64,000 bases of DNA. It comes from a candidate division Hyd24-12 bacterium UBA6080. Lineage in GTDB: Bacteria; Fermentibacterota; Fermentibacteria; Fermentibacterales; JCC-6. The notes beneath the pieces were generated by a model. The model had not been told where the DNA came from and did not search any database. It was given only the letters and a program-made list of their open reading frames with translations. Both the position numbers and the translations under genes were made by a program. Shown here one piece after another: positions 50,843-60,221 of the stretch. Within the stretch, counting starts at the first letter, position 1. Each line of letters opens with the position of its first letter. The stretch lies in contig DIXM01000003.1 in NCBI GenBank assembly GCA_002436025.1, positions 124,001 through 188,000 of the forward strand, read 5' to 3'.

Positions 50843-51271
50843 TTGAAGACCTATTCGGCCAAGGCCGGGGAGATACAGCGCAACTGGTGGCTGGTGAACG
50901 CCGACGGCCTTACCCTCGGCCGGCTTTCCACCAAGCTTGCCATGCTTCTCCAGGGCAAGAACAAGCCGGTCTATACACCGCACATCGACACCGGCGACTT
51001 CGTCGTGGTCGTGAACGCGGACAAGCTTCACGTTTCGGGCAACAAGCTCGAACAAAAACACTATTACAGGCATACCGGCTATCCGGGCGGCCAGAAGTCG
51101 GTTCTCATGCGCGACCTCCTGGCTGATCACCCCGACAGGCTCCTGCGTCATGCCGTTGCGGGCATGATGCCCAAGAACAGGCTTGGCAGGGCCCAGATCA
51201 AGAAACTCAAAATCTATTCGGGCATCGAACACCCCCACGAGGCTCAGCAGCCTCAGGTGCTCGAGTTCTAG
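50843..51271 (+). CDS. rplM: Ribosomal protein uL13
   Basis: A large-subunit protein of 142 residues: MKTYSAKAGEIQRNWWLVNA, then GKNKPVYTPHIDTGDFVVVVN, and AVAGMMPKNRLGR. TTG 50843 is chosen as GGAGG lies 7 bases upstream; the longer frame begins in the leader. rpsI follows 15 bases later. Confidence 0.96.
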   Translation: MKTYSAKAGEIQRNWWLVNADGLTLGRLSTKLAMLLQGKNKPVYTPHIDTGDFVVVVNADKLHVSGNKLEQKHYYRHTGYPGGQKSVLMRDLLADHPDRLLRHAVAGMMPKNRLGRAQIKKLKIYSGIEHPHEAQQPQVLEF

Positions 51272-51286
51272 CCGGGAAAGGTGAGA

Positions 51287-51673
51287 ATGGACCAGCATAT
51301 CGGCGTGGGAAGAAGAAAGACCAGCACCGCCAGGTGTTACCTCAGGCCGGGCTCGGGTCGGGTCGTCATTAATGACAGGACCCCTCTCGAGTATTTCGGC
51401 GACCTTTCCCAGAAGGATCACGCCCTCGAGCCCCTTCACGCGGTCAGGGTCATGGGCATCTTCGATGTGGTCGTGAACGTGAGGGGCGGTGGCATAACCG
51501 GTCAGGCCGGCGCCATCAGGATGGGCATCGCCAGGGCTCTTGTCGATGCGAACCCCGAGTACCGTGCAACCCTGAAAACCCAGGGAATGCTCAGGCGCGA
51601 CCCCAGGATCGTCGAACGCAAGAAGTACGGAAGACCGAAGGCGCGCAAGCGTTTCCAGTTCTCCAAGAGGTAG
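51287..51673 (+). CDS. rpsI: Ribosomal protein uS9
   Basis: A small-subunit protein of 128 residues, ending in the basic tail [17 protein letters not shown] that reaches the P-site. ATG 51287 is 5 bases after AAAGG. The rplM-rpsI order is conserved in nearly all bacteria. Confidence 0.96.
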   Translation: MDQHIGVGRRKTSTARCYLRPGSGRVVINDRTPLEYFGDLSQKDHALEPLHAVRVMGIFDVVVNVRGGGITGQAGAIRMGIARALVDANPEYRATLKTQGMLRRDPRIVERKKYGRPKARKRFQFSKR

Positions 51674-51706
51674 TGTTACCGCTCCGTTTGGAGCCTTGAT
51701 AACTCA

Positions 51707-51763
51707 CGGTGGGCTTATGCGGGCGCCCGGTGTCCCTCGAAGGATTGGCGCCCGCTTCCACCG
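51707..51763 (+). promoter_or_regulatory. Structured leader of rpsB mRNA
   Basis: A nested stem: CGGTGG (51707-51712) with CCACCG (51758-51763) encloses the 9-bp GCGGGCGCC (51719-51727) with GGCGCCCGC (51747-51755). It ends 16 bases before the rpsB ribosome-binding site. Autogenous control by uS2 is known in other bacteria; here it is inferred. Confidence 0.5.
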
Positions 51764-51793
51764 GTGGTGAAAAACCGAAAGGACAGATCCGGA

Positions 51794-52585
51794 ATGCAGA
51801 TCCCATCAATTCAGACCATGCTTGAAGCAGGGGTTCACTTCGGCCACCAGGACAAACGCTGGAACCCCGCCATGAAGAGCTACATCTTCATGTCCCGTAA
51901 CGGAATACACATCATCGACCTCAAGAAGACCCAGAAGGCTCTTGAAGACGCTGTGAACCTGGTTTCCAGAACAGTGGCGCAGGGCAGGGACGTTCTGTTC
52001 GTGGCAACGAAGAAGCAGGGCCGTGAGTGCGTCGAGGGCCATGCCGAAAGGTGCGGTCAGTACTTCATGACCGAGCGCTGGCTGGGCGGCACCCTCACCA
52101 ACTTCAAGACGGTTTACCGCAGCATCCTTCGTCTCAACGAACTTGAGAAGGAGGAGCATGAAGGTTTTCCCAGGAGCCTCAAGAAGCGCGAGATCCTTCA
52201 GAAGACCCGCGAACGCGAGAGGATCGAGAAGTACCTCAGGGGCATCCGCCACATGAAGGGTCTTCCCGGTGTGGTGATCGTCGTTGACATCAAGAAGGAA
52301 GCCATCGCCGTGCAGGAAGCGAAAAGACTCGGCATCCCGTGCATTGGCGTGGTCGACACCAACTGCGATCCCGGCGAGGTGGACTACCCGATCCCCGGAA
52401 ACGATGACGCCATAAAGTCCATCTCCCTGATCATCGGAACCCTTGCCGACTCAGCCCTTCTCGGGGCCGAGGGCAGGAATCCCAGAGAAGTTGATGAAAA
52501 GCCGGCAATGACCTCCGGTGAGGGCGAAGAGAAGCCCCAGGCAACCGTGGAGGCAGCAGAGCCGGTCATCGAAGAGAAGGAATGA
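51794..52585 (+). CDS. rpsB: Ribosomal protein uS2
   Basis: A small-subunit protein of 263 residues: [20 protein letters not shown] at the start, then [13 protein letters not shown] and [17 protein letters not shown] 51794 is used; AAAGGA lies ~9 bases upstream. A ~25-residue acidic tail follows the core. tsf is directly downstream. Confidence 0.96.
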   Translation: MQIPSIQTMLEAGVHFGHQDKRWNPAMKSYIFMSRNGIHIIDLKKTQKALEDAVNLVSRTVAQGRDVLFVATKKQGRECVEGHAERCGQYFMTERWLGGTLTNFKTVYRSILRLNELEKEEHEGFPRSLKKREILQKTRERERIEKYLRGIRHMKGLPGVVIVVDIKKEAIAVQEAKRLGIPCIGVVDTNCDPGEVDYPIPGNDDAIKSISLIIGTLADSALLGAEGRNPREVDEKPAMTSGEGEEKPQATVEAAEPVIEEKE

Positions 52586-52590
52586 CCAAA

Positions 52591-53181
52591 ATGGATGTCA
52601 AAACCATACAGGAACTCCGCAAGGTTTCCGGTGTCGGCATGATGGAATGCAAGAAGGCCCTCGAGGCCACTGGCGGCAACGTCGACGAGGCTTTGAAGCT
52701 CCTGCGCGAGCAGGGCATGCAGGTGGCCGCCAAGAAGGCGACCCGCCTGGCCAACGAAGGCAGGGTGGAGTCTTACATCCACTTCAACGGCAAGATGGGT
52801 GTCCTTGTCGAGGTCAACTGCGAGACTGACTTCGTGGCCCGCACCGACCACTTCATCGCCTTCTGCAAAGAGCTTGCGGTTCACATCGCCGCCAGCAGCC
52901 CTGAGTACGTTTCCAGCGCCGCAGTTCCGGAAGAGAAGCTGGCCGAAGAAAAGGGCATCCTGCTCAAGCAGCTCGAGGGTTCGGGCAAACCCCAGAACAT
53001 CGTGGACAAGATCATCGAAGGCCGCATCACCAAGTTCTACAGCGAGGTCTGCCTTCTCGACCAGTTGTGGTTCCACGACGAGACACTGGGCACGGTTTCT
53101 TCCGTGCTCAACAGCCTCATCGGCAGGGTCGGCGAGAACATCATCATCAACAGGTTCTCCCGGTTCACCATAGGCTCCTGA
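52591..53181 (+). CDS. tsf: Elongation factor Ts, short form
   Basis: EF-Ts releases GDP from EF-Tu. The 196 residues are close to the Thermus form and shorter than the ~280 of E. coli; the second half of the core subdomain is reduced. Signatures: KVSGVGMMECKKALEATGGN, and the TDFVAR that enters EF-Tu. ATG 52591 is used (AAGGA ~10 bases upstream); ATG 52582, overlapping rpsB, is too near the Shine-Dalgarno. Confidence 0.94.
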   Translation: MDVKTIQELRKVSGVGMMECKKALEATGGNVDEALKLLREQGMQVAAKKATRLANEGRVESYIHFNGKMGVLVEVNCETDFVARTDHFIAFCKELAVHIAASSPEYVSSAAVPEEKLAEEKGILLKQLEGSGKPQNIVDKIIEGRITKFYSEVCLLDQLWFHDETLGTVSSVLNSLIGRVGENIIINRFSRFTIGS

Positions 53182-53182
53182 G

Positions 53183-53902
53183 ATGGAGGAAGTCCCCCGT
53201 CCGCGGGAAAGGTTCCTGCTCAAGCTCAGCGGCGAAGTGCTCGCGGGGGGGCTGGGTCACGGCATCGATCCCGGCAAGGTGTCCGAGCTTGCCCTTGAGC
53301 TCATCGCCCTCGCTTCCCTCGGGTATCAACCGGGTGTCGTCGCAGGGGGGGGCAACTTCCTCAGGGGTCGTGACACAGGCGGCATAACCCGGACAACGGC
53401 TGATTACATGGGCATGCTGGCCACGGTCATGAATTCCCTGGCCCTGTCCGATGCCGTAATCAGGAGCGGCGGGCGTTCAACTGTTTTCAGTGCCTTTCCA
53501 TTTCCCGAAGCGGGAGTGGAGACCTTCTCACCCGGAAAGGCCACGGAGCTTTTCCGAAAGGGCGAGATCCTCTTCTTCGCGGGGGGAACCGGGAACCCGC
53601 ACCTCAGCACCGACACCGCAGCCGCCCTCAGGGCCGCGCAGACCGGGTGCAAAACCCTGTACAAGGGAACGAAGGTGGACGGCATTTACGACAGTGACCC
53701 CAAACTTAACTCCGGCGCAAGGCGCTTTGAACGAATGGGATACGACCAGGTGCTTTCAATGGGGCTTGGTTTCATGGATGCGGCCGCCGTCGCGGTGTGC
53801 CGCGACGCGGGGATAAGGATCGCTGTGTTTGACCTGACCGGACCCGGCAACTTCAGCCGTGTGCTTTCGGGCGAGCTTCCGGCAACGATCGTGGAGGATT
53901 AG
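53183..53902 (+). CDS. pyrH: UMP kinase
   Basis: PyrH phosphorylates UMP. The 239 residues show the amino-acid-kinase fold: LLKLSGEVL, GGGNFLRGRD, and TKVDGIYDSDPK. The ATG starts at the tsf stop (1-base gap). It lies in the conserved rpsB-tsf-pyrH-frr order. Confidence 0.95.
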   Translation: MEEVPRPRERFLLKLSGEVLAGGLGHGIDPGKVSELALELIALASLGYQPGVVAGGGNFLRGRDTGGITRTTADYMGMLATVMNSLALSDAVIRSGGRSTVFSAFPFPEAGVETFSPGKATELFRKGEILFFAGGTGNPHLSTDTAAALRAAQTGCKTLYKGTKVDGIYDSDPKLNSGARRFERMGYDQVLSMGLGFMDAAAVAVCRDAGIRIAVFDLTGPGNFSRVLSGELPATIVED

Positions 53903-53904
53903 CA

Positions 53905-54462
53905 ATGCAGGACCTCATGCTTTCCGAAGTGCGGGAGAAGTCGTCAAAGACGGTTCAGAACACATCCCGTGAGATGTCGGTGATCAGGACGGGTAAAGCC
54001 AGCCCGGCCCTCCTCGACAGCATCAGGGTCGAGTGCTGGGGCGACACGATGCCCATCAAACAGGTGGCGGGTATAAGCGCGCCCGAACCCAGGCTCATCG
54101 TGGTCCAACCCTGGGACCAGTCCACGGCGCCCGCCATCGCCAAGGCCATCGAGGCCAGTGATCTGGGCCTGAGGGCAACCATCGACGGCCCCGTGATACG
54201 CATTCCGGTGCCCAAGCTCTCCGAAGAACGCCGCAGGGACCTGATCAAACTCGTGAAGAAACTTGCGGAAGAGGGCCGCACCTCTCTTCGCAACATCCGC
54301 AGGGACGCAAACGACCAGCTCAAGAAGGCCTGCAAGGCCGGCGAGATAACCGAAGATGCCGAGAAGAAGACACAGGACCTTGTCCAGAAGGCTGTTGACG
54401 AGGCCGGCCTCGAGATAGACAAGCTGCTCAAGGCCAAGGAAAAAGAGATCCTGGAGGTCTGA
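53905..54462 (+). CDS. frr: Ribosome recycling factor
   Basis: RRF splits post-termination ribosomes with EF-G. The 185 residues have a long three-helix bundle and the family motif RTGKASPALLDSI with RIPVPKLSEERR. It starts 2 bases after pyrH and its stop overlaps the uppS start (TGATG). Confidence 0.96.
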   Translation: MQDLMLSEVREKSSKTVQNTSREMSVIRTGKASPALLDSIRVECWGDTMPIKQVAGISAPEPRLIVVQPWDQSTAPAIAKAIEASDLGLRATIDGPVIRIPVPKLSEERRRDLIKLVKKLAEEGRTSLRNIRRDANDQLKKACKAGEITEDAEKKTQDLVQKAVDEAGLEIDKLLKAKEKEILEV

Positions 54463-55169
54463 TGGCTGCCGTTCCGTCCCATGTTGCCATAATCATGGAC
54501 GGTAACGGCCGTTGGGCGAAGAAGAGGGGTCTTCCCCGCACCGACGGCCATTCCGCTGCGGAAAGGGCTATTCACACCGCAGTTGAGTTCTGCGGCGAAA
54601 CCGGGATCAGATTCCTGACCCTCTACGCTTTCTCCACCGAGAACTGGAGCCGTCCAAGGCTCGAGGTTGCCTTTCTCATGCAGCTTCTGTCCCGGTTCAT
54701 CACGAACAATATCGACGAGCTTCACGGCAAACAGGTCAAGCTCAGGGTCACCGGCAGGTTCCATGACCTTCCAAGGAAGCAGCGGGCCGATCTGACCAAA
54801 GCCATGGAGAAAACCGCCGGGAACACCGGACTCGTGCTGGTCCTCGCCCTGAGCTACGGCGGCAGGGCCGAGATACTCGACGCAGTACGGACACTTGCCA
54901 CACAGGTCCGCGACGGCGCTATCCCGCCCGAAAGCATCACCGAGGACACGATAGGGGCTTGTCTCTACAACCCGGACATTCCCGACCCTGACCTGATAAT
55001 CCGCACCTCGGGGGAACAGAGGCTCTCAAATTTCCTGCTCTGGCAGTCCGCGTACAGCGAGCTCTACTTCACTCCCGTACTATGGCCGGATTTTGACAGG
55101 GAGCACTTCCGGGCAGCCCTCGAGGACTATTCGGGAAGGGGCCGCCGCTACGGCGGCCTGACCAACTGA
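54462..55169 (+). CDS. uppS: Undecaprenyl diphosphate synthase
   Basis: A cis-prenyltransferase of 235 residues making the lipid carrier for cell wall synthesis. MDGNGRWAKKRGLPR (diphosphate site), LYAFSTENW and RTSGEQRLSNFLLWQ are the family motifs. It is translated in overlap with frr and cdsA. With dxr and rseP it forms the lipid/envelope half of the cluster. Confidence 0.95.
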   Translation: MAAVPSHVAIIMDGNGRWAKKRGLPRTDGHSAAERAIHTAVEFCGETGIRFLTLYAFSTENWSRPRLEVAFLMQLLSRFITNNIDELHGKQVKLRVTGRFHDLPRKQRADLTKAMEKTAGNTGLVLVLALSYGGRAEILDAVRTLATQVRDGAIPPESITEDTIGACLYNPDIPDPDLIIRTSGEQRLSNFLLWQSAYSELYFTPVLWPDFDREHFRAALEDYSGRGRRYGGLTN

Positions 55170-55969
55170 TGGCGTTTCCCGGCCTCAGGGGTCGAATACT
55201 CGTGGCCATACCGGGCCTTGTCATGTTTCTTGGAGTCATCCTTCTGGGCGGACCCACCGCCTCCCTTGTGCTGTTTTCGCTTCTGGCAGGTCTCGCGGGC
55301 TACGAGGCTGTTGCCCTCTGCGTGGTTTCCACGCCCATTCCCCTCCGGTTCATGGTGGGGTCCGCCGCAGCTTTGTCAACGTGGCTCACCGGCGTCGGGT
55401 CGCAGTACGCCATGCAGGCCCTGATGCTTCCGGGAGCCGTTCACGCAATGTGGTGGATCTTCCGGCGGACGCCCGAGGGAGCCCGGGCCGGTATGCTGGG
55501 AGTGATGGCCCTTTCGGCATACTACACACTTGGTTTCGGGATACTGGCCAGATTGTCGCTGGAGTGGGCCGACCGTGCATTCGTTCTGATCCCCCTGGTA
55601 TCCTGCTGGGTCGGCGACAGCTTCGCCTACTTCGCGGGCTGCCGCTGGGGAAGGCACAAGATGCTGCCCCTGGTCAGCCCCGCGAAATCCTGGGAGGGGT
55701 TCGCAGCTGGCCTTGTTGGCTCCATGGCTTCGGTGGCCGTTCTGGGTCACGGCATCGCCCCCCTGGCGCACCTTCTTCTCGTTGGTCTGCTCTGCGGAAT
55801 TGCCGGAGTGATCGGTGACTTTTTCGAGAGCGTGGTGAAGCGTGACGCCGGGATAAAGGATTCGGGGCGGTTCCTGGCCGATCACGGTGGCATCCTTGAC
55901 AGGTTCGACAGCGTCGTTGCAGCCGCCCCGGTCGCCCTGGTGCTCTACGGGCTTCTGGGATTGGGGTGA
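55169..55969 (+). CDS. cdsA: Phosphatidate cytidylyltransferase
   Basis: CdsA makes CDP-diacylglycerol, the substrate for PgsA and the CDP-alcohol enzyme of this window. The 266-residue membrane protein ends in the signature SPAKSWEGFAAG, GDFFESVVKR, KDSG and HGGILDRFDS. It overlaps uppS (TGATG). Confidence 0.94.
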   Translation: MAFPGLRGRILVAIPGLVMFLGVILLGGPTASLVLFSLLAGLAGYEAVALCVVSTPIPLRFMVGSAAALSTWLTGVGSQYAMQALMLPGAVHAMWWIFRRTPEGARAGMLGVMALSAYYTLGFGILARLSLEWADRAFVLIPLVSCWVGDSFAYFAGCRWGRHKMLPLVSPAKSWEGFAAGLVGSMASVAVLGHGIAPLAHLLLVGLLCGIAGVIGDFFESVVKRDAGIKDSGRFLADHGGILDRFDSVVAAAPVALVLYGLLGLG

Positions 55970-55973
55970 GCGC

Positions 55974-57086
55974 GTGAAGAGGCGGGTCGCGGTGCTGGGT
56001 TCCACTGGCTCCATCGGCGTGCAGGCCCTTGCCGTGATCGAAGGAAGCCCCTCACTTGCCCTTCATTCGCTTTACTGCGGTTCATCCCTGTCCACTCTCA
56101 GGGAACAGGTAAAGCGGTTCGATCCCCCCAGGGCCGGCATCGCCACGCTCCCCGAAGGGGCAAGCGGAGCAGGTCTTTTTGTGGGCAGGGAACACCTGCC
56201 CGGGCTGATCGATGGTGCTGATATGGTGCTCAACGCCATCGTTGGCAGCGCGGGGCTGGAAGCCAGCCTTCTCACGCAGGAAATGGGCATTCCCCTGGCC
56301 CTGGCCAACAAGGAAAGCCTTGTGGTGGGCGGGGAGCTTCTGCTTCCGCACCTCGAAAAGGGGCTGGTCATCCCGGTGGACAGCGAGCACAGCACTGTTT
56401 TCCGCTGCCTTGCCGGAGAGGACAGACCCCCCAGGCGCGTCGTTCTCACAGCAAGCGGAGGGGCCCTGCGCGACATGCCGGTGCGCGAGACCGCCGGGGC
56501 TTCGGTCGAGCGCGTTTTGTCCCACCCGAACTGGAGCATGGGCGCAAGGATCACAGTTGATTCAGCTTCCATGGTTAACAAGGCTTTCGAGGTGATCGAG
56601 GCCAGGCGTCTCTTCCCGGGGATTCCCGTCGAAGTGGTCGTGCACCCCGAAAGCATCGTCCACTCCTTCGTCGAAACCGCCGACGGCGCCTGGAAGGCAC
56701 TGATGGGCACCCCTGACATGGGCGTTCCCATCTCCTTCGCCCTCCACTGGCCCGCGCTGGACCTTCCCGTAACCCCCGGCTCTGACCACCCGCTTTCGTG
56801 GGGCGCGCTTCATTTCAGACCGATGGACCTCGGGAGGTATCCGGCGTACTCTGCGGTCCTTAGCGCTTATGATACCGGTGGAACTGCCCCCGCCGCGGCC
56901 AACGCCGCGGACGAGGAGGCTGTGAAGGCGTTCCTTTCGAACAGGATCCCATTCGGTGCGGTATCCGAAGTGATCTCGGCTGTCCTTGAAAGGTACGACG
57001 CCGTTCCGGTAACCGGGTTTGATGTTCTTAAAAAGGCCGATTCCATCGCCAGACAGCTGGCGCGGGATGTCATGGAGGAGATGTGA
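55974..57086 (+). CDS. dxr: 1-deoxy-D-xylulose 5-phosphate reductoisomerase
   Basis: Dxr makes MEP, the committed step of the same isoprenoid pathway that IspE serves here. The 370 residues show the NADPH loop LGSTGSIGVQ, LANKESLV, DSEHS, LTASGGALRD, and NKAFEVIEA. The start is GTG 55974, 4 bases after cdsA, with GGGGTGAG just before. It overlaps rseP by 4 bases. Confidence 0.95.
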   Translation: MKRRVAVLGSTGSIGVQALAVIEGSPSLALHSLYCGSSLSTLREQVKRFDPPRAGIATLPEGASGAGLFVGREHLPGLIDGADMVLNAIVGSAGLEASLLTQEMGIPLALANKESLVVGGELLLPHLEKGLVIPVDSEHSTVFRCLAGEDRPPRRVVLTASGGALRDMPVRETAGASVERVLSHPNWSMGARITVDSASMVNKAFEVIEARRLFPGIPVEVVVHPESIVHSFVETADGAWKALMGTPDMGVPISFALHWPALDLPVTPGSDHPLSWGALHFRPMDLGRYPAYSAVLSAYDTGGTAPAAANAADEEAVKAFLSNRIPFGAVSEVISAVLERYDAVPVTGFDVLKKADSIARQLARDVMEEM

Positions 57087-58330
57087 GCAGCGCGCTTGCC
57101 GTCATTTTCGGGCTTGGAATAATCGTTTTCTTCCACGAACTTGGCCATTTTCTCATGGCGAAGGCGGTCGGGCTTCCCGTTGAAAGGTTTTCGATGGGCT
57201 TTCCCCCCCTGCTCGTCCGTGTCAAACGGGGCGGGACCGAGTACTGCATAGGTGCAATTCCCCTTGGCGGCTACGTGAAGGTCGACCTGGGAACCTCCGG
57301 CAACGAAACCGAGAGCATCAGAACACCATGGTGGAAACGTGCCCTGGTGGTCCTTGCCGGGCCTGCCATGAACCTCTGCCTTGCATTCCTTCTGATCTTT
57401 CTGGTCCTTGGCATCATCGGAACGGGAGTACCCGATTCCGAGCCCGTGGTGGACGACCCATTCGGTGTGCCGGGGCTTGAAAGGGGCGACCTTGTCACCT
57501 CGGTTAACGGTGAGCCGGTGCAGAGCTGGGACCAGGTCTTCCAGAAGACGCAGCGTGTGCCCGAGGGTGTCTTCACGGTTCGCAGAGAAACTGCGGGAAC
57601 CCTGGAGGTGCCCTATTCCCTCAACCCCGACTCGGCTCCGGGTTTCACACCCCTTTTGTCCACCGTGATCGGCGAGGCTTCGGTCGGGCTGCCCGCGTAC
57701 GAGGGCGGCCTTCGCACGGGAGACAGTGTCGTGACGGCCGACGGCATTCAGCTCAAGGCTTTCAGCGACCTTCAGAGCACTGTGGCCGGTTTTCAGGGGA
57801 GGTTCCTTGAACTGGTCTACGTACGCGACGGTGTGACCGACACCATCTTCGTCGAACCCATCGACTACCAGGGCCGCAAGCTCATCGGTGTGATACCCCT
57901 CACCAGGACACGCGTGGTCAGGCTGCCTCTCGGCAGGGCCTTTCTTGTCAGCGTGGCCGCCTCCCTTGAGGGAGCGGGAGCGTTCTTCACCGGGATAATG
58001 GCAATGATCCTGAAGCCCGTTCAACTCGTTGAGATGTCGGGAGGGCCGGTCTTCGTGGCTGAAACCCTTGGACAGCAGGCTTCCTTCGGCCTCGCCCGTC
58101 TTCTTGAGACAGTGTCCTACCTCTCACTTGCCATCATGGGATTCAACCTTCTGCCCGTCCCCATCCTCGACGGCGGCCAGTTCTTCATCCTCCTCTACGA
58201 AGGCATCAGGCGCCGCCCGGCCTCAAAGAAGCACATCCAGCTCGCCCAGCAGATCGGCTTCTTCATGCTCCTCCTCCTCTTCGCCGCCGTCATCTGGCGC
58301 GACGTCGCCCGCGTTGTCACCCGCGTCTAA
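57083..58330 (+). CDS. rseP: Site-2 protease RseP
   Basis: An intramembrane zinc protease (M50) that cleaves anti-sigma factors and signal peptides. The 415 residues have the zinc site HELGH at residues ~19-23, two PDZ domains between membrane segments, and the LLPVPILDGGQ motif whose Asp completes the site. The start GTG overlaps dxr. The stop codon is at the very edge of a 79-bp repeat. Confidence 0.95.
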   Translation: MSSALAVIFGLGIIVFFHELGHFLMAKAVGLPVERFSMGFPPLLVRVKRGGTEYCIGAIPLGGYVKVDLGTSGNETESIRTPWWKRALVVLAGPAMNLCLAFLLIFLVLGIIGTGVPDSEPVVDDPFGVPGLERGDLVTSVNGEPVQSWDQVFQKTQRVPEGVFTVRRETAGTLEVPYSLNPDSAPGFTPLLSTVIGEASVGLPAYEGGLRTGDSVVTADGIQLKAFSDLQSTVAGFQGRFLELVYVRDGVTDTIFVEPIDYQGRKLIGVIPLTRTRVVRLPLGRAFLVSVAASLEGAGAFFTGIMAMILKPVQLVEMSGGPVFVAETLGQQASFGLARLLETVSYLSLAIMGFNLLPVPILDGGQFFILLYEGIRRRPASKKHIQLAQQIGFFMLLLLFAAVIWRDVARVVTRV

Positions 58331-58407
58331 TTGGGGGACACAATACTTAATTATTTTCTTCGAAACGAGCGATTTTATAAAGAATTTTGAAGGTGAACTT
58401 CAATTTT
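58329..58407. repeat. 79-bp direct repeat, left copy (R1)
   Basis: It begins at the rseP stop with AATTGGGGGACACAATACTT and ends in a short hairpin TTGAAG-GTGAA-CTTCAA followed by T-rich sequence. The right copy (61245-61323) differs at roughly eight positions. The 190 bases from here to the next ATG are AT-richer than the flanks and hold only a promoter. Confidence 0.9.
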
Positions 58408-58545
58408 CTTGCAATTCGGTGTGAATACACCCATTTACGCATCAGTGCTCCATTCTTCAATCTTCGACAGGAAGCTCTGAACCACTCGAGATCTCATCCA
58501 ATGTCCTTTGCCCTCAGCTGGCTCACGACTTGAACTCGAAAGCGG

Positions 58546-58574
58546 TTGACCGACGGTTTACCTGCTGTTAGGGT
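58546..58574 (+). promoter_or_regulatory. Promoter of cassette genes
   Basis: TTGACC (58546-58551), 17 bases, TAGGGT (58569-58574), with AAAGGAG before ATG 58599. It would drive the three cassette genes, which overlap or nearly abut. Confidence 0.65.
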
Positions 58575-58598
58575 ACGGAAAAGTAGAAAGGAGCGCTC

Positions 58599-59195
58599 AT
58601 GACGCTGCTTCTAGTCATGTCCCTTGTTTCGAGGGTTGGTTTTGCCGTTCTGGGTGGTCCCTGCATGTCCGAAAACTCCGTTGACTATGGCCTGACCCGG
58701 GAGATCGATTTCAACAGGCCGGCATGGGGCACATCGGGAGCAATACAGGTTGACTGGCTTTTTGATTCGGGATTCGGAGCGGGCGTGCAGTTCGGAATCA
58801 TGTTTGACTCGTTCGAGTGGGCGGCTGAATCCGAGTACATCCGCCGTACGGGAAGCGTGAAAGAGGGCAATCTTTCCGCTATTGGCCGGTATTCAATGGA
58901 AATGGGTCCACTCCGCCCCTACATCGGGTGCGGGGTCGGCACTCATTGGGGTTCTTACACCTATACATACTCACACTCTGATTCCACCACTCACTCAAAC
59001 TCTGACGGACTATCGGGAACACTCGGGCTTTCATTGATCGCCGGTCTTGATGTGGCAATTCACGACGGATTGTTCGGACGGATGGAAGCCTCTTATCACC
59101 ATGTACCCCGTTCCTCCTTCCCGGGCTGGCTGGTTCAGGAGGTTGATCACATCGACAGGGTTGACTTTCACGTGGGTTTGGGATTCAGGCCATGA
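58599..59195 (+). CDS. Small outer-membrane beta-barrel-like protein
   Basis: A 198-residue protein with a signal-like start and alternating beta pattern: IQVDWLFDSGFGAGVQFGIM, YSMEMGPLRPYIGCGVGTHW, LGLSLIAGLDVAIHDGLFGRMEASY, ending VDFHVGLGFRP with a C-terminal aromatic-Pro end. It is like the eight-strand OmpA/OprF-type barrels with a Ser/His-rich loop (YSHSDSTTHSNSDG). Its partner is unknown. It overlaps the next gene by 4 bases. Confidence 0.72.
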   Translation: MTLLLVMSLVSRVGFAVLGGPCMSENSVDYGLTREIDFNRPAWGTSGAIQVDWLFDSGFGAGVQFGIMFDSFEWAAESEYIRRTGSVKEGNLSAIGRYSMEMGPLRPYIGCGVGTHWGSYTYTYSHSDSTTHSNSDGLSGTLGLSLIAGLDVAIHDGLFGRMEASYHHVPRSSFPGWLVQEVDHIDRVDFHVGLGFRP

Positions 59196-60220
59196 AGGCG
59201 CTGCAGAGGCCGATTTGCGCGGGAATTGTACTGCTCCTTGCCGTTGCCTGCATGCAAAGCCCCACGGAAAGCATCAGCGGCGGCGTTTACACCCAGACGT
59301 TCATTGAAGCCTGGGATGCGGCGGATTCACTCTTTTGCTGCTTCACCATGAAAAAGATAAATTGGGAGCAGTGCTATTCCCATCACATGCACCACAGTCT
59401 GATGGCCCTGAGCGACACTGAGTTCAGACAGGTCCTGCTTGGTCTTCTTGGTGAACTCAAGGACCATCAGGCTTTCATCGTGATCGATGGTGAAAGATAC
59501 GATGCCTACGAAGGGTATTTCCAGAACAACTTTCTGTTGAGCACAATAAGCAGATATTTTGAACCTTACGGTGGTCTGACCCTCGACCCGGGCCGGTTCC
59601 GATACTCCGACCCTTCAGACGGCATGGCATATCTTCAGTTCCCATACTGGAGCGAGGAGTTCTTCTCTCCGGAGCGGTTTCACACAGTGTTCGATTCGCT
59701 TTTTCTGGATGTGGACAGACTCATAGTAGACGTGCGAATGAACGACGGCCAGGGGGAAGGGCTTCCATGCCTCGAGGTCGCCGGCAGATTCTCGTCAACG
59801 CAATGGACGGGATGGTATACCAGTTCCAGGAACGGGCCATCTCACGACAACCTGACCCCTCTCCAGCCCTTCAGTGTTGCTCCAACAGGCAATGGCCACT
59901 TCACAGGCCAGGTATACCTCCTGACGGGCGGCAGGTGTGCTGAATCGACCGAGTATTTCGTCTGCGCGATGGAAGCCCTGCCCAACGTGACAGTAATTGG
60001 GGAGAGAACACGTGGATCGGCAGGTGAAGCAGCCTTTATCCCTCTGTCCAACGGTTGGGTGGCCGGCATTCCTGCCCAGATCGTGTATTCGTCGGATATG
60101 GCTCCGATCCTGGAGCAGGGGATCAACCCGGACATCGAGGTGTTAACCTCCAGTGAAGACCTCAGCGGGGGGATCGATCCCGTGCTGGATTATGTATTCT
60201 CGCTGATGCAGGGGGTGTAG
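59192..60220 (+). CDS. S41-like lipoprotein, probably lacking the catalytic Ser (paralogue 1)
   Basis: A 342-residue lipoprotein (lipobox LAVAC near residue 20). An S41 tail-specific protease-type fold is suggested by GQVYLLTGGRCAESTEYFV and NVTVIGERTRGSAGE, with a C-terminal DPVLDYVFS. In S41 enzymes the nucleophile is the residue three before Glu; here Glu251 is in that place, with Ser252 next to it. The neighbour has Ser there. Either the alignment shifts by one or this copy is inactive. Confidence 0.7.
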   Translation: MKALQRPICAGIVLLLAVACMQSPTESISGGVYTQTFIEAWDAADSLFCCFTMKKINWEQCYSHHMHHSLMALSDTEFRQVLLGLLGELKDHQAFIVIDGERYDAYEGYFQNNFLLSTISRYFEPYGGLTLDPGRFRYSDPSDGMAYLQFPYWSEEFFSPERFHTVFDSLFLDVDRLIVDVRMNDGQGEGLPCLEVAGRFSSTQWTGWYTSSRNGPSHDNLTPLQPFSVAPTGNGHFTGQVYLLTGGRCAESTEYFVCAMEALPNVTVIGERTRGSAGEAAFIPLSNGWVAGIPAQIVYSSDMAPILEQGINPDIEVLTSSEDLSGGIDPVLDYVFSLMQGV

Positions 60221-60221
60221 C

